In this document: one piece after another, positions 12,171 to 24,358 of the stretch
How the letters are laid out: each line of letters starts with the position of its first letter
Numbering within the stretch: the first letter of the stretch is position 1
Source of the DNA: Moniliophthora roreri
Lineage: Eukaryota > Basidiomycota > Agaricomycetes > Agaricales > Marasmiaceae
Assembly (NCBI GenBank): GCA_001466705.2
Contig: LATX02000232.1
Location: 62,001-126,000 of the forward strand
Direction: 5' to 3'
DNA: 64,000 nucleotides
Notes under the pieces: model-generated
What the model saw: only the letters and a program-made list of their open reading frames with translations
What the model was told of the DNA's origin: nothing
Database searches by the model: none
Translations under genes and position numbers: made by a program

Positions 12171-12712
12171 CAACATATTAGCATCGATGTGTTAGGACTG
12201 GCCAAGTCGAAAAATGACAAGCAGCCAAGAAGTCCTTTGTCACACCATGGTCAGTAATATGCACTCAACAAGCTGAAAAACAGAAAAGAATTGAAGAACA
12301 AATGGAAAATGATGACAACTATTATGCCAGCCCCTCTGCAAACCCACCTTTACTTAAAAAGGGAAAAATAGGTGTGAGCAGCACCTTGAGAGCTTACTGC
12401 TCCTGGCATAATACAACACATTCAGAAACCGAATGTTTTGACATCGACCAAGAGATAGTAAGTAAGGACAAGAGAAAAGCTAAAGAATTCTTTAGTACAA
12501 CCACTGAACAATCAATGATTGATCCAGACTCTACCTTTCTCAAGGAATCTAGAGATATGGTTGATCAATCTCTGATTGATACTACTATTAGACAATTGTC
12601 TAATGAATTTTTGGGCAACCCAGGTCCTTCAGAATCTACTTTGAATTCTTTGGAATTCACTTCTTCCAATCCGGAGAACACAGCTGGATTATCTGTTACA
12701 GAGCCAACTTAG
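12171..12712 (+). pseudogene. Ty1/copia Gag fragment with CHHC knuckle
   Basis: The frame is open from about 12212. It carries a variant zinc knuckle, CSWHNTTHSETEC (Cys-x2-His-x3-His-x4-Cys), typical of fungal copia Gag, preceded by a Gln/Lys-rich helix. The upstream Gag half and the 5' LTR are absent. The frame ends at a TAG (12710-12712) that is one transition from CAG, after which it continues in frame into the protease part. Confidence 0.75.
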
Positions 12713-13597
12713 CCTAACAAGACTACTCTCTGGACTGATCTCAAAGTCTGTGGATGGCATGGAATGCATCACCCAGAATCAGCATGCTCCTTCACTGGTA
12801 TTGAAACATGGGATCAAAAGCCTAGTTGGTCTGATCTGCTGAGGCTAGAAAATCCTTCCCCACCTTTGCCCATACCAGTTCAAGTACCACCACCACAAGG
12901 ATCATTCATGATTAAAGATGCTGTGATTTACAAACACGACCTGGAATTTGTTTTCATTTCAACTTTCAAAGATGAGGACATAGAAATCAAACTGGAACTA
13001 TCTGATCATACTCTATCTGTCACAAAGAAGGACGATCTGGAAGATGCTGATCCCAACACATTCTTCTATATTGGGAATGGAAACAGGAATCATATCAGCT
13101 CTTTCTATAATCCATTTGTTCCACCTACACCACCTCCTGAAGTCAAACGATGGGAAGAAGAACACAAGTATGATTACAAGTGTAACCAAGCAGATTATTA
13201 TGATTGGTATGGTCCAGGCCCTATTACATTTTCAGGTACTAATCAAACTAAACAGAACAACATTGAAACCAATGTCTTTTATAAGAACATTGAAGATTGT
13301 GTTGTGAATGTTTGTGCAACCAATATGTTCTGTACCTTAGTTGATTGTACTAGTAATAGTGTGAAATCAAACTCTGCTTATTGGGTTCTTGATTCTGCTG
13401 CAACCAACCACATAAGTCCACATATTGGAGATTTTTCTGAACTACATGAGATAAACCCTATTGCCATACAGGGTGTTAATGGTGGTGATACAATTACTAA
13501 AGCTGGCACTGTTATCATATCTCATCAGAACTCCAATAATGTTATACATCAAGTCAAACTTTCTCCAGTTTACTATCATCCAAAATCCACATTCTGA
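12713..13597 (+). pseudogene. Ty1/copia spacer and aspartic protease
   Basis: Continues the Gag frame. Pro- and Asp-rich spacer, then the copia protease signature YWVLDSAATNHIS near 13380 (catalytic Asp in D-S-A-A-T), followed by beta-strand-like sequence to a TGA at 13595-13597 that is one transition from CGA. The same frame carries on after the stop, so the element was a single Gag-Pol reading frame. Confidence 0.8.
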
Positions 13598-14971
13598 CTC
13601 CTGGCTGGAATCAAATTCACAATGAGAGGTTGTGATATTATCTACTCTCACCTGGAAACCTCTATTCAAGGGAAATCAGGTGAACTACTCATGTCCCTAT
13701 TCTCTGGACATGATAAGTACAAGTTTACCTACCTGGAGACATGGATTGAGCATCTCAATGTTCTCCAGACCCTTGCTGCTGCTACACGGAAAGCAGTAGA
13801 CACTGTTGTTGCACACAATCACTTTGGTCACATCCCTGAGCCAATTTTGCGCAAATGCACCACAGCATGTAATGGTTTTTCCATGTGAGGATCGCTGATG
13901 TTTGAGCACCCTCGCACTGGATGTGCTTATGGGGGCATAAAGCAACAGTCATATCCAAGCTCAATGAAACAAGCAACGGAGATCCTAGAACTAATCCATA
14001 TGGATCTAGTGGAGTTCCCCATAGTATCATACTCTAATCAATTCAAATATGTGCTCACCATTCTTGATGACTACTCTAGTCATGGCTGGTCAGCTTTACA
14101 AAAATCAAAAACACAATTAGAAACTCTAGCTTCCTTTAAGGCATTTCAACAGCAGGTTGAAAAGCAAACTGGAAAGCATATTAAAACTATGCATATTGAT
14201 CATGGGGGAGAATTCTTTGGAACCATATTCCAGTGTTATCTTAAAGATTCTGGCATATGAATACAGTATTCCACTCCACATGAGCATCAACAGGCTGGCA
14301 GGATTGAGTGCTTTAATGGGATTATCTGGGAAAAATCTGAGAAATTCTGTTTCAAAGCATGTCTTCCCACTGCCTGGTGGACTTTTATGTTCCAGATTGC
14401 TGTTCATGTCTATAACAGGACTCCAAATAAGCACTTGGCATGGAAAACACCTATTGAAGCCTTCAAAACCAAGAAACTGGATGTTTCTTATTTCCAAACA
14501 CCTGGTTGCAGTGCCTATGTCTACCTTGACAAAGAACTTCATGCACATAAGCTAGCACCTAAAACAGAGAAAATGATCCTTGTCAGATATGTGCCAGGAT
14601 CAAAGGCTTGGCTCTTTATTCGAAACACAGAGAGGACCTTCATTTCATCTACAGCAATTTTTGATGAAAGTGACTTTCCAAAGTGCAAAACAACATCTAT
14701 CAAATCAGCACTTATTAAACATGCCAACAACATTCCTTTACCATCTTCCTTATCACATGACACTGACCACTTTATTTCTGATCAGGACACCAATCACCAA
14801 CCCAATCAAGAGGTTATTACTGATACAGATCATCCTGCAGCACCTGATCCTAGTCATGAGGATCTTGATGATCATGAACTAGCCAATAACATACCAATTC
14901 CAGCACCTGCGTCACATCAGCAGTTAGAACTCAGGTGTTCCCAGCGACCTACTCAAGTCCCAAACTGCTAA
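13598..14971 (+). pseudogene. Ty1/copia GAG-pre-integrase and integrase core
   Basis: Same frame as the protease. HNHFGHIPEPILRKC (near 13815) fits the GAG-pre-integrase zinc-binding region. The integrase core follows with LIHMDLVEFP (first Asp), HIDHGGEFF (second Asp) and STPHEHQQAGRIECFNG (catalytic Glu region), then VHVYNRTPNKHLAWKTPIEA and the integrase tail. Internal TGA stops at 13886-13888 and 14258-14260 are each one transition from CGA. The frame ends at a TAA near 14970, just before the polymerase would be expected. Confidence 0.85.
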
Positions 14972-15893
14972 TACACCAATTTTATAAACCTTTCAAATTC
15001 TACACATATGAGCATCGTTCAGACATATTTAAACAGTTTAAATGATAAGAAACATGGAAATAGAAGGACTAATATGAGCCCGAGTAGTCAGTCAAAACCT
15101 ATATATGCTTGATGGCATGAAGCTATCAGTTAATTGTACTTACAGTATGCCCCACATGGGTACCAAGTCACTTATAGACTCTCAATATTGTGCATTGAGC
15201 CTCCCAAAACCTGTAGGGACCTCTATACAGTGTGTTCAAGAGAGACACATTGGTAGTTGAACATATATATGGTATATCAAGGGGATATTTCACTTTTAAA
15301 CAATCTTCAATTACTCCCAGAGAGCTCCTTCAAGCTCAGGATGATACCTACGATATACCAAGAGAAAAGATATGACAATATCTAAGTCAGATATACAATG
15401 GAGTATTAGCTCAAGTATATGATCACTCTGCATTCCAAGATGGTGATGCAATAATCCCTCTAAAGATAGGAGAAAGCAATAAGATGGAAATCAGATAGGA
15501 TCAATAGACAAGAAAAGACACATGAGAGATAAGCATGAGTTGGTCAGATAGGACAGACGGAACAAGGAAATACACAATGACTCCTACGGAAAGTTGAGAG
15601 TATTTCCGACCATTGAAAAACAGGATAAGGAACTTCTAGGCAGTAGCAACGGATTCCAAACCTAGATACCCATATACCACATGGAGGGCCTAGCTCGAGT
15701 TGTGCTTCCAATACCCAGGATTGTATTTATTGGTGACCCACATACCTATATATGGTATGGGATTACTATTGTGACAAGGGACTGAACCTATATACATTCA
15801 TTTTGTGATTTTTCCTGTGACCAGTGCAATATATACCTATTATTATAATTGTATTGTAGATATTTGTTTCCAGCAGTATATAAGGACAGCCAT
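13761..15893. repeat. Assembly-overlap duplicate 3, first copy (2133 bp)
   Basis: Essentially identical to 15895-18027 and exactly the same length. The only difference I found is C at 15351 versus T at 17485, at a CpG. The copy ends at the N at 15894. Confidence 0.9.
14972..15893. mobile_element. Insertion splitting the copia element, first part as assembled
   Basis: Non-coding AT-rich DNA rich in 'tatatat' motifs that separates the integrase from the polymerase. After collapsing the duplicate, the insertion runs from about 14972 through the equivalent of 18027 to about 18785, roughly 1.7 kb. It could be a solo LTR or a non-autonomous element; I could not identify its ends or a target duplication. 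Confidence 0.5.
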
Positions 15894-15894
15894 N
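15894..15894. other. Single-N contig join
   Basis: One ambiguous base between two near-identical 2133-bp copies. Confidence 0.9.
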
Positions 15895-18027
15895 TTCTCC
15901 AGACCCTTGCTGCTGCTACACGGAAAGCAGTAGACACTGTTGTTGCACACAATCACTTTGGTCACATCCCTGAGCCAATTTTGCGCAAATGCACCACAGC
16001 ATGTAATGGTTTTTCCATGTGAGGATCGCTGATGTTTGAGCACCCTCGCACTGGATGTGCTTATGGGGGCATAAAGCAACAGTCATATCCAAGCTCAATG
16101 AAACAAGCAACGGAGATCCTAGAACTAATCCATATGGATCTAGTGGAGTTCCCCATAGTATCATACTCTAATCAATTCAAATATGTGCTCACCATTCTTG
16201 ATGACTACTCTAGTCATGGCTGGTCAGCTTTACAAAAATCAAAAACACAATTAGAAACTCTAGCTTCCTTTAAGGCATTTCAACAGCAGGTTGAAAAGCA
16301 AACTGGAAAGCATATTAAAACTATGCATATTGATCATGGGGGAGAATTCTTTGGAACCATATTCCAGTGTTATCTTAAAGATTCTGGCATATGAATACAG
16401 TATTCCACTCCACATGAGCATCAACAGGCTGGCAGGATTGAGTGCTTTAATGGGATTATCTGGGAAAAATCTGAGAAATTCTGTTTCAAAGCATGTCTTC
16501 CCACTGCCTGGTGGACTTTTATGTTCCAGATTGCTGTTCATGTCTATAACAGGACTCCAAATAAGCACTTGGCATGGAAAACACCTATTGAAGCCTTCAA
16601 AACCAAGAAACTGGATGTTTCTTATTTCCAAACACCTGGTTGCAGTGCCTATGTCTACCTTGACAAAGAACTTCATGCACATAAGCTAGCACCTAAAACA
16701 GAGAAAATGATCCTTGTCAGATATGTGCCAGGATCAAAGGCTTGGCTCTTTATTCGAAACACAGAGAGGACCTTCATTTCATCTACAGCAATTTTTGATG
16801 AAAGTGACTTTCCAAAGTGCAAAACAACATCTATCAAATCAGCACTTATTAAACATGCCAACAACATTCCTTTACCATCTTCCTTATCACATGACACTGA
16901 CCACTTTATTTCTGATCAGGACACCAATCACCAACCCAATCAAGAGGTTATTACTGATACAGATCATCCTGCAGCACCTGATCCTAGTCATGAGGATCTT
17001 GATGATCATGAACTAGCCAATAACATACCAATTCCAGCACCTGCGTCACATCAGCAGTTAGAACTCAGGTGTTCCCAGCGACCTACTCAAGTCCCAAACT
17101 GCTAATACACCAATTTTATAAACCTTTCAAATTCTACACATATGAGCATCGTTCAGACATATTTAAACAGTTTAAATGATAAGAAACATGGAAATAGAAG
17201 GACTAATATGAGCCCGAGTAGTCAGTCAAAACCTATATATGCTTGATGGCATGAAGCTATCAGTTAATTGTACTTACAGTATGCCCCACATGGGTACCAA
17301 GTCACTTATAGACTCTCAATATTGTGCATTGAGCCTCCCAAAACCTGTAGGGACCTCTATACAGTGTGTTCAAGAGAGACACATTGGTAGTTGAACATAT
17401 ATATGGTATATCAAGGGGATATTTCACTTTTAAACAATCTTCAATTACTCCCAGAGAGCTCCTTCAAGCTCAGGATGATACCTATGATATACCAAGAGAA
17501 AAGATATGACAATATCTAAGTCAGATATACAATGGAGTATTAGCTCAAGTATATGATCACTCTGCATTCCAAGATGGTGATGCAATAATCCCTCTAAAGA
17601 TAGGAGAAAGCAATAAGATGGAAATCAGATAGGATCAATAGACAAGAAAAGACACATGAGAGATAAGCATGAGTTGGTCAGATAGGACAGACGGAACAAG
17701 GAAATACACAATGACTCCTACGGAAAGTTGAGAGTATTTCCGACCATTGAAAAACAGGATAAGGAACTTCTAGGCAGTAGCAACGGATTCCAAACCTAGA
17801 TACCCATATACCACATGGAGGGCCTAGCTCGAGTTGTGCTTCCAATACCCAGGATTGTATTTATTGGTGACCCACATACCTATATATGGTATGGGATTAC
17901 TATTGTGACAAGGGACTGAACCTATATACATTCATTTTGTGATTTTTCCTGTGACCAGTGCAATATATACCTATTATTATAATTGTATTGTAGATATTTG
18001 TTTCCAGCAGTATATAAGGACAGCCAT
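15895..18027. repeat. Assembly-overlap duplicate 3, second copy with second integrase
   Basis: Repeats the pre-integrase and integrase frames (16032-16394, 16521-17105) and the insertion DNA without any intervening polymerase. It joins in frame-independent fashion at the N, so this second integrase is most likely not a real extra gene. Confidence 0.9.
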
Positions 18028-18785
18028 TTTGTAGGTGGGAGCAAGAGGAATCTGCCCCACCACTATGCAATATTTGTATGTGGCTATTGTTTGTGTAGAG
18101 AAATCACATTCGATCAGATTTTCCTCCTCACATCAGGCCCTAGGGACTCAGAGTAGACCTAGTTGAGATATAAGACTATAAACCAAACTTGATAGTGACA
18201 GCAAAGCCAGATATTTGTTCTGTGCTTTAGCAGATAGTCATTTTCAAGTCAAGAGAAGACTTTGTATCAGAAAGTTTTGGTGGCTTTCTGGAGGCAGCTA
18301 GTGTTTTGCTAGTGTCAACACATCTTAGAGAGGGCTCAGGCTATGAGAGTAGAAGTTTTCCTGCTTAAGTGTGTTCTAAATTGAGTAGACACATCTTAGA
18401 GAGGGCTCAGGCTACCAGAGTAGAAGTTTTCTGGCTTAAGTGCGTTACAGATTACAACCAAGAGGGTTGTATCCAGTACAAGGGGTACTGTAGTCTTTGA
18501 TTACTTGGGTTATCACTTCAGAGTAGTCTTACCATCGCCTCAGCACAGTTAGCTGTTGTATTTAGGCTTGATTGAGATAATAGAAATTAGAAAACACACA
18601 ATAAAAACGAATTATTAAACAAATATATCCTTGTAGTCTCTACGTTGATAAACAAATACATGCTTATTTGGTTCACAAACGTCAAATAGAGTCTAAGTGT
18701 GGTAACTCTGATCACGCTGAACCACACTCTGCACATCACCATGCCCACACATAGACAATAGTAGAGCAGGATCTGATCAACAGAT
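18028..18785. mobile_element. Insertion splitting the copia element, unique right part
   Basis: Continues the insertion after the duplicated stretch. A TATATAAGGACAGCC stretch at about 18010-18024 resembles a TATA box of an LTR. At 18318-18374 and 18389-18445 lie two tandem copies (period 71) beginning 'acacatcttagagagggctc'. No coding frame seen. Confidence 0.5.
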
Positions 18786-20592
18786 CAGCTCTTTGTGTAG
18801 CACATTCAAGTGGTATTACTGCCTTTGTAACGCATTTGGTACACGAAATCCAGTGGAAATTCAGCAACATACTCACTCCTATGGCACTGCCACTGATGCC
18901 ACTCCTGAATCTGCATTGATTTCTGCTCAACAGAGCACAATTACTGTTCCAGCCCTGGATGACACATCCTATTTTCTTACCCATGTCAAGCAGAAAGGGG
19001 GAGTTTGGCAACGACTAGATTCAATTCTCGCTTGTGCTGCCAACTTTGATAATGTCTGAGAATGGACTTATAAAGATATTCTCACTCGTTCTCTGGAAGA
19101 ACAAGTAGAATGGCTGAAAGCATGTGAAGAACTTTCTTCACTAAGGCAATGGTCTGTCTTTGAAGAAGTCACCTTACCTCACAGTCAGAAAACCATCAAA
19201 TCCTGATGGGTCTTTGATGTCAAGTCTAATGGCCAAAAGAAAGCTAGACTTGTTGCGAAAGGTTTTTCGCAAATACAAGGAATAGATTATGAAGAAGTCT
19301 TCTCTTCTGTAGTCCAGTATAACACTGTACAACTACTACTTGCCTTAGCAGCTATTGAAGATTGGGATATAGAAGTGCTGGATGTGAAAACAGCCTTTCT
19401 ATATGGCAAACTGGAGAATGAAATTTATATAGAACAACCCAAAGGCTTTATAAAGGACAAAACAAAAGTTTGGTGACTACACTGTGCTTTATATGGCTTG
19501 AAACAGGCATCACACTCCTGGTGGAAAGCATGTAAGCAATCTATAAAGAACCTTGGTTTCACACGATGTTCTTCAGATTCTGGTGTTTATGTATACAAAG
19601 ATGGCAAAGATATAATCATAGTCATCATATACGTTGATGATGCATTATTCATGGGCTCCAATTGCATCATACTACAGAAGAAGAAGAAGAGTGATTTTAT
19701 GAAGATATGGGAATGCAGGGATCTAGGCAAACCTACAGAATTCCTTCATATGAGAATCATGAGAGATTGAAAGCACAGAACTATCTCCATCAATCAATGT
19801 GATTATCTGGAGAAAATACCCCGATGATTTGGAATAATTAACACCAAGATAGCCAGGACACCACTTCCTACAGGCTACAAACCTGAGGATAACACAGCCA
19901 CCCTTGATCCAGAGATCAAAGCCAAATTTCAATCAGTGATTGGATCACTACTCTATTTGTGCCTAGGCACACACCCAGATATTAGCTTTGCAGTAATCAA
20001 AATGTCTTAGTTTGCATCTAATCCATCTAAAGATCATTTGGGTAGAGCACTGTACATTATAAAGTATTTGCTTGGAACTTGCCAATACTCTATTGTTTAT
20101 AGAGGAAACACCAACAAAGGGTTCATTGCATATTCAGATGCAGAATGGGCTTCAGATCTGACCAGGAAGCGAAAATTGCAAGCAGGCTATATCATGCAAT
20201 TTGCAGAAGAACCTGTTAGCTGGGTTTCCATGAAACAAAAGACTCTAGCTCTATCCTCAATGGAAGCAGAGTACATGGCAGCTTCAGACTGTGCTCGTGA
20301 AGTTTGGTGTATCAAAAACCTATTTTTGGAATTTGACTATAACTTAGATCAATTCCCACTACTCCCTGATAACCAAGGATCTATATTCCTCACAGACAAT
20401 AATGTCACAATGCAACAATCAAAGCATATTGATGTGCATTTTCATCATATTTGGGAATGCACAGAATACTGAGGGATAGATGTCAGATTTGTTCCTACAA
20501 AGGATCAAATAGCTGACATATTCACCAAAAACCTAGCCTATCCCACTTTCGAATACCTATGAGCAAAATTAGGCATCACCTTTACAACCTAA
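18786..20592 (+). pseudogene. Ty1/copia reverse transcriptase and RNase H
   Basis: Frame readable through about eight stops. In order: HSYGTATDATPESALISAQQ, the pre-RT region; WVFDVKSNGQKKARLVAKGF; DVKTAFLYGKLENEIYIEQP; the ALYGLKQASHSWW motif; the catalytic IIYVDDALFMG near 19640; GSLLYLCLGTHPDISFAV; then RNase H with AYSDAEWASD, LSSMEAEYMAAS, and KHIDVHFHHI. Stops at 19057, 19204 and others are TGA or TAG one transition from CGA or CAG. The final TAA near 20590 is followed by the 3' LTR. Confidence 0.9.
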
Positions 20593-20616
20593 TAGTATCT
20601 CTTGATACACAGTCAC

Positions 20617-21122
20617 AAATATGGAGGCATGTTGAAGCGGAGTGAAGCCATCACATGAGTATCACATGACTATAAGGGAATATCTGTGACTGTGGATCTC
20701 AAGATCTACAGAACAGTCTGACTCATTCAGATTCGTCCTCGAAGACAATAAGAAAGCTATTCTTAGAACAATAAGAATACTTTGTCTAGTGGTAATCAAA
20801 CCTGCAGTACACAGCAATGCTAGAGTCAGTATGACTCAGGTCAACTCAAATGGAAGCTGTGCATCTCCCTCTATTGTCAGAGTCATTCTAGAGAACAATA
20901 GACTATTATTAGATAGTTATTGTGATTACTATTCTCCACACTCATTGGTAGAACTACATGTTTACTGGACAAACACTAGAATAGTATAAAAGCAGACTTG
21001 TATGAGGCAAGAGACCTCAGTTCCTCTCCTTCCTGTACTAGCTACAGTACCTCAAGTAATCTACTCAACTCTAACACTTCAAGTGTCACACAAGTCTTAC
21101 AGGGTGTTTACCCCATATTACA
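20617..21122 (+). repeat. Copia 3' LTR with polypurine tract
   Basis: A purine-rich AAATATGGAGGCA lies directly before TGTTGAAGCGGAGTG at 20630, the expected polypurine tract and LTR start. A TATAAAAG box is at 20985-20992. The likely end is the CA at 21122; an earlier CA at about 21102 is possible. No matching 5' LTR is present in the window. Confidence 0.7.
20985..20992 (+). promoter_or_regulatory. TATA box inside copia LTR
   Basis: TATAAAAG in an LTR about 355 bases from its start, in the position expected of the LTR promoter. Confidence 0.5.
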
Positions 21123-23377
21123 ATGTGAGTCAAAGACACATCTGCTGCTGCCACTATGCTGCTGGTACTGCTAAGGGTCTAGCGCCCTTTGCCACTACCA
21201 TACACCATACATCTTTGACAAAGAGAGATAGTAGGTTGATCGACTGACCAATCAGATCCTTGATTGGGTCACTGCAAAAGGGAAATCAGCTCATTGCAAG
21301 TCATGAAAAATGCTCAAAATACCCTTTCACACAGATAAGGCCTGACAGAGGTTATCACCAGCTCATTCCTTGAAGAAAGTGTTTTCTATGATACTTCTAA
21401 AGTATATTTACATGCTCGCAAAGACCGATTAGCAAAAAATGACCTTAGTAATTTCTCCGACCCCGAATAAATTCGCCATTGCAAGTACCGGGAATTGACT
21501 GTGATCATTGTGAAAGGAGCTTGACTAATTTGGGCGCTTATTCAGACACTGCTCTTTGTCGCCTACCACGATGACCAACGCCCATGATCATGGAATTTCC
21601 TTTTTTCTCCAATCAAATCTACCTCGATTTAAACGCGAAAAAAACCCGTATCCCATTCCTTATCAAGTCGAATCTGATTTTCGAGCCGGAATGATAGACA
21701 AAGGAATTTGGGATGCCGAGATAAAAGTCCGTCCGTGGTTTACCATTTTCTCTTTTCTCTGCTCTCCGGTTGTCCGCATTCGCTCTTTACTATCTTTCCT
21801 TTATGGGCACGATCTTTAAGCTTACGATAACTCTTGAACAGATTAGCAGATTTTCTTCCGGTCAAGACTCGACGCGGCTTAGTTCGAAGAACTCCAGAAT
21901 TCAAAGCCTATCATCCGGAAAATCTCGCACCTTGGCGGCGTTGTCATAGCGACTCTATCGTTGGAGTGGACTGTTGGAGAACGGCATGAAAACGACAGCC
22001 GAGACCAATAGGACAAGCTGAAGTGCGTTTCTTTGTCTATCTGAGTACGCTTCCCCACCATGCTGATGACTGAACGGGTAGTCTCAAACCCCAACCTTCA
22101 CCCGATGAGAGGAAGACACCCTACAATTGTTGATTCCTCGCGCTCTTCATGATCATCTACAATTCTGGGTGGGCCTAGTTTTGCCCGCTCTCCCCCCCCC
22201 CCTTCCCCCGAAGACTTCGCACCCTTGTGAAATCGTGGCCATTTCAATGTAATTAGGCAAACATGGCAAAGTAGAGTCGGGTTCTAGAAACAGCGGTGAG
22301 CTGAGAAGTGTGTCCCGTAGCTTTCGTTCTTTATGGAGCGCTAAGGACTATACACTGCGCAGGAATTTGGCCGCACAGACCTCTTTGTATACAGCCTCCA
22401 CCTGTCGATGTCAGCTTGGCGAGCACGATGACATAGAAAACCGTCGTTTAGTTGAGTTTCGGCCCCTTACTAATACTTATATTGCCTGTAACAGATACAG
22501 AATGCTAACGAGGGAGCTTTCGTGGTGGTTGGGGCTCAAGGTTTTGATGTTCGGAATGGGGTTGACAGGCTTGCCACTTGGATTACGAGTCCGTCCGTGT
22601 TTACGAGGATTCGAATTTTTGCGGAAGGTATAACTGGGTGGGAAAGTTGTGGTCTGATAGATGTCCGAGTCGATAGATCGTTTTGTTTGGCTCGCTTAGC
22701 TCGCTTAGCGCACGTTCTTCGCTCTCATTACCGTCAGCCCCAGAAATTCCAAAACCACAACGCCAGAAACGGACTCGTAATTGCCATCGAACCCTGATGG
22801 CCCACTGTGGCAAGTGGATTCGGCGGAGAGTTGTGGAACTTACGGTATGTTCCTAGCAAAGTTGGACTTTCACAGCAGTTGATGACATCTTAGGATACAT
22901 CAGATGATAGTGTTCCTCTGCTACACCTATCCCCAGACTCCAGACTTTATACCGTAGTTACCTGCGAGATGGTATGCTACACGTTCCCAAATCTGACAGA
23001 TGTCTGATCAGTCAATACATTTTTGCTGTGGTGTGGATAGACATCTGACGTATACACTGTCCACATGTTCCTATCGATGACAGCTGATGATTCCTGTGAT
23101 CAATTGTTCAGGCCCTTCTCTCGCGCGCGTTTGCATATTGCTTTCAGAACCTTTGATTCAAAACTTCATGGTCCGGACACAGGTGTATCTCGTTCGGCGT
23201 TCAAACATTCACCGACTCACTGACACAGTACTGACACTGACTCATCGACACTACCGCACTACCGCACTACCGGTTCTGCCGTATACCTCCCCCTGTAACT
23301 ACCAGCACGCTGGCTGATTTCCCCCAAAACCGGTGCGTATCTGTTATTTCGTACCATACAAAGCAAGTCAATGACTC
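21123..23377. other. Intergenic DNA at the transposon/gene-island boundary
   Basis: Composition changes near 21.4 kb from AT-rich, CpG-poor to CpG-containing. No gene recognised. The stretch 21836-22330 shares several short blocks with 30895-31190 and 31910-32420 (for example 'ggtcaaga.tcga.gc', 'gagcggt/aggta', 'aggactacac'), so it appears to be a degenerate dispersed repeat. A C-run lies near 22190. Confidence 0.5.
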
Positions 23378-24061
23378 CTATTGCCGACTACTCGTTGCCT
23401 TCATGAACTTTCTCCATCGCAACCAGCTACTCCCTACTGCGTCGTATATGGCCTCCCAGTCTGGACAAACCTTCTCATTGGGTTTTCCTGTTCTCTCCAT
23501 CGTGAAGTCCCGTTTCGCAAAGTCACCAATCTCCAAAGTCATATCCGCCTGGCACAGAGCTGACTGACGGAGAACATCAAAGCAGTGGTGTAAGTGTCTC
23601 CACTGCCCTCGGTCCGGAACTTTTGCTAACCCAGCACTTGTCATCCTCAGGCAATGCATCTGATGAAACATTGCAACGTAGAAGAGGCGATTTCGTGGTC
23701 CTGTTGGGTATGTCCCTGCGCCCCAAGGAGAATTATACACCCATTCTTTGGCTGCCAATGGATCTGAGGGAGAGTAATGAACTGTCTCTTCAAGGCTCAT
23801 TAGTACGGGATCTGGGAGGTCGATGGGGAGAAAATTTGGGTAGTCGTCGCCTTCAAACGCTGGACGGCATGGTGAGATACGAGCATATCGGACTGACAAG
23901 CACTTACTGTATTTCGCTAGATCTCGTGGATCAGATCTCAAAGTTGCGGTTGTAATCAACGGCGCGTGAGGGTTGGGGAGAAGATAGATAACGCGAAAGA
24001 GAGAGATGGTGAGGCATAAGCTGGATAAAATGCAAGACCATAGAAGAACTTTAGGTGACAT
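23378..24061 (-). CDS. UstYa/DUF3328-like oxidase 1
   Basis: Membrane-anchored member of the UstYa family, whose studied members catalyse oxidative cyclisation or other oxidations in fungal ribosomal-peptide and related pathways. N-terminal membrane anchor at residues 5-26 (VLLWSCILSSLCLTISLFRV). An in-frame 48-nt intron (GTAAGT...CCAG, about 23930-23885) is likely; removing it gives AKYTFEGDDYPNFLP, the family's usual spacing. Both signature HxxHC motifs are intact: FHQMHCLR and HLHHCFDVLRQ, followed by CQADMTLE and CPDWEAIYD. Spliced length about 211 residues is normal. Divergent from the seven-TM gene at 24359, with about 300 bases between. Substrate unknown. Confidence 0.85.
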   Translation of the reverse strand: MSPKVLLWSCILSSLCLTISLFRVIYLLPNPHAPLITTATLRSDPRDLAKYSKCLSVRYARISPCRPAFEGDDYPNFLPIDLPDPVLMSLEETVHYSPSDPLAAKEWVYNSPWGAGTYPTGPRNRLFYVAMFHQMHCLRMTSAGLAKVPDRGQWRHLHHCFDVLRQSALCQADMTLEIGDFAKRDFTMERTGKPNEKVCPDWEAIYDAVGSSWLRWRKFMKATSSRQ

Positions 24062-24358
24062 GGTTTGGTGAGGGTTTGTTTTGACGCCGAAACAGGCTGT
24101 TTTTTTTTATGCCAAATGTTGACTTTCCCGCTCTATAGTCCGAGTAAATTACTTCTTCGCCTGAGAAGCTTTGATCGTACCTTCCGTGATGGACAACGCG
24201 ACCTATATGGGGCTACCTCGTGAACAACCAGCTCACTTTAGCTTCGTGAGGTAATCATGAGGTGTTTGTTCGCATGCCATCTGATATATCTTATATGCCA
24301 TTGTCGAGACCGAATATATTGCGGACCCCCTCGATCCTACTTCGCGTCATTTCCAGTC

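Noticed and set aside
15895..17105. A second copia integrase directly behind the first
   Set aside because: It is part of a near-identical 2133-bp repeat that starts at an N; an assembly overlap is the simpler explanation.
18318..18445. CRISPR-like array
   Set aside because: Only two copies of a 71-bp unit, in a fungal transposon; no spacers.
22185..22210. C-rich run as a regulatory or G-quadruplex site
   Set aside because: A simple C homopolymer with no second or third spaced tract; likely low complexity.
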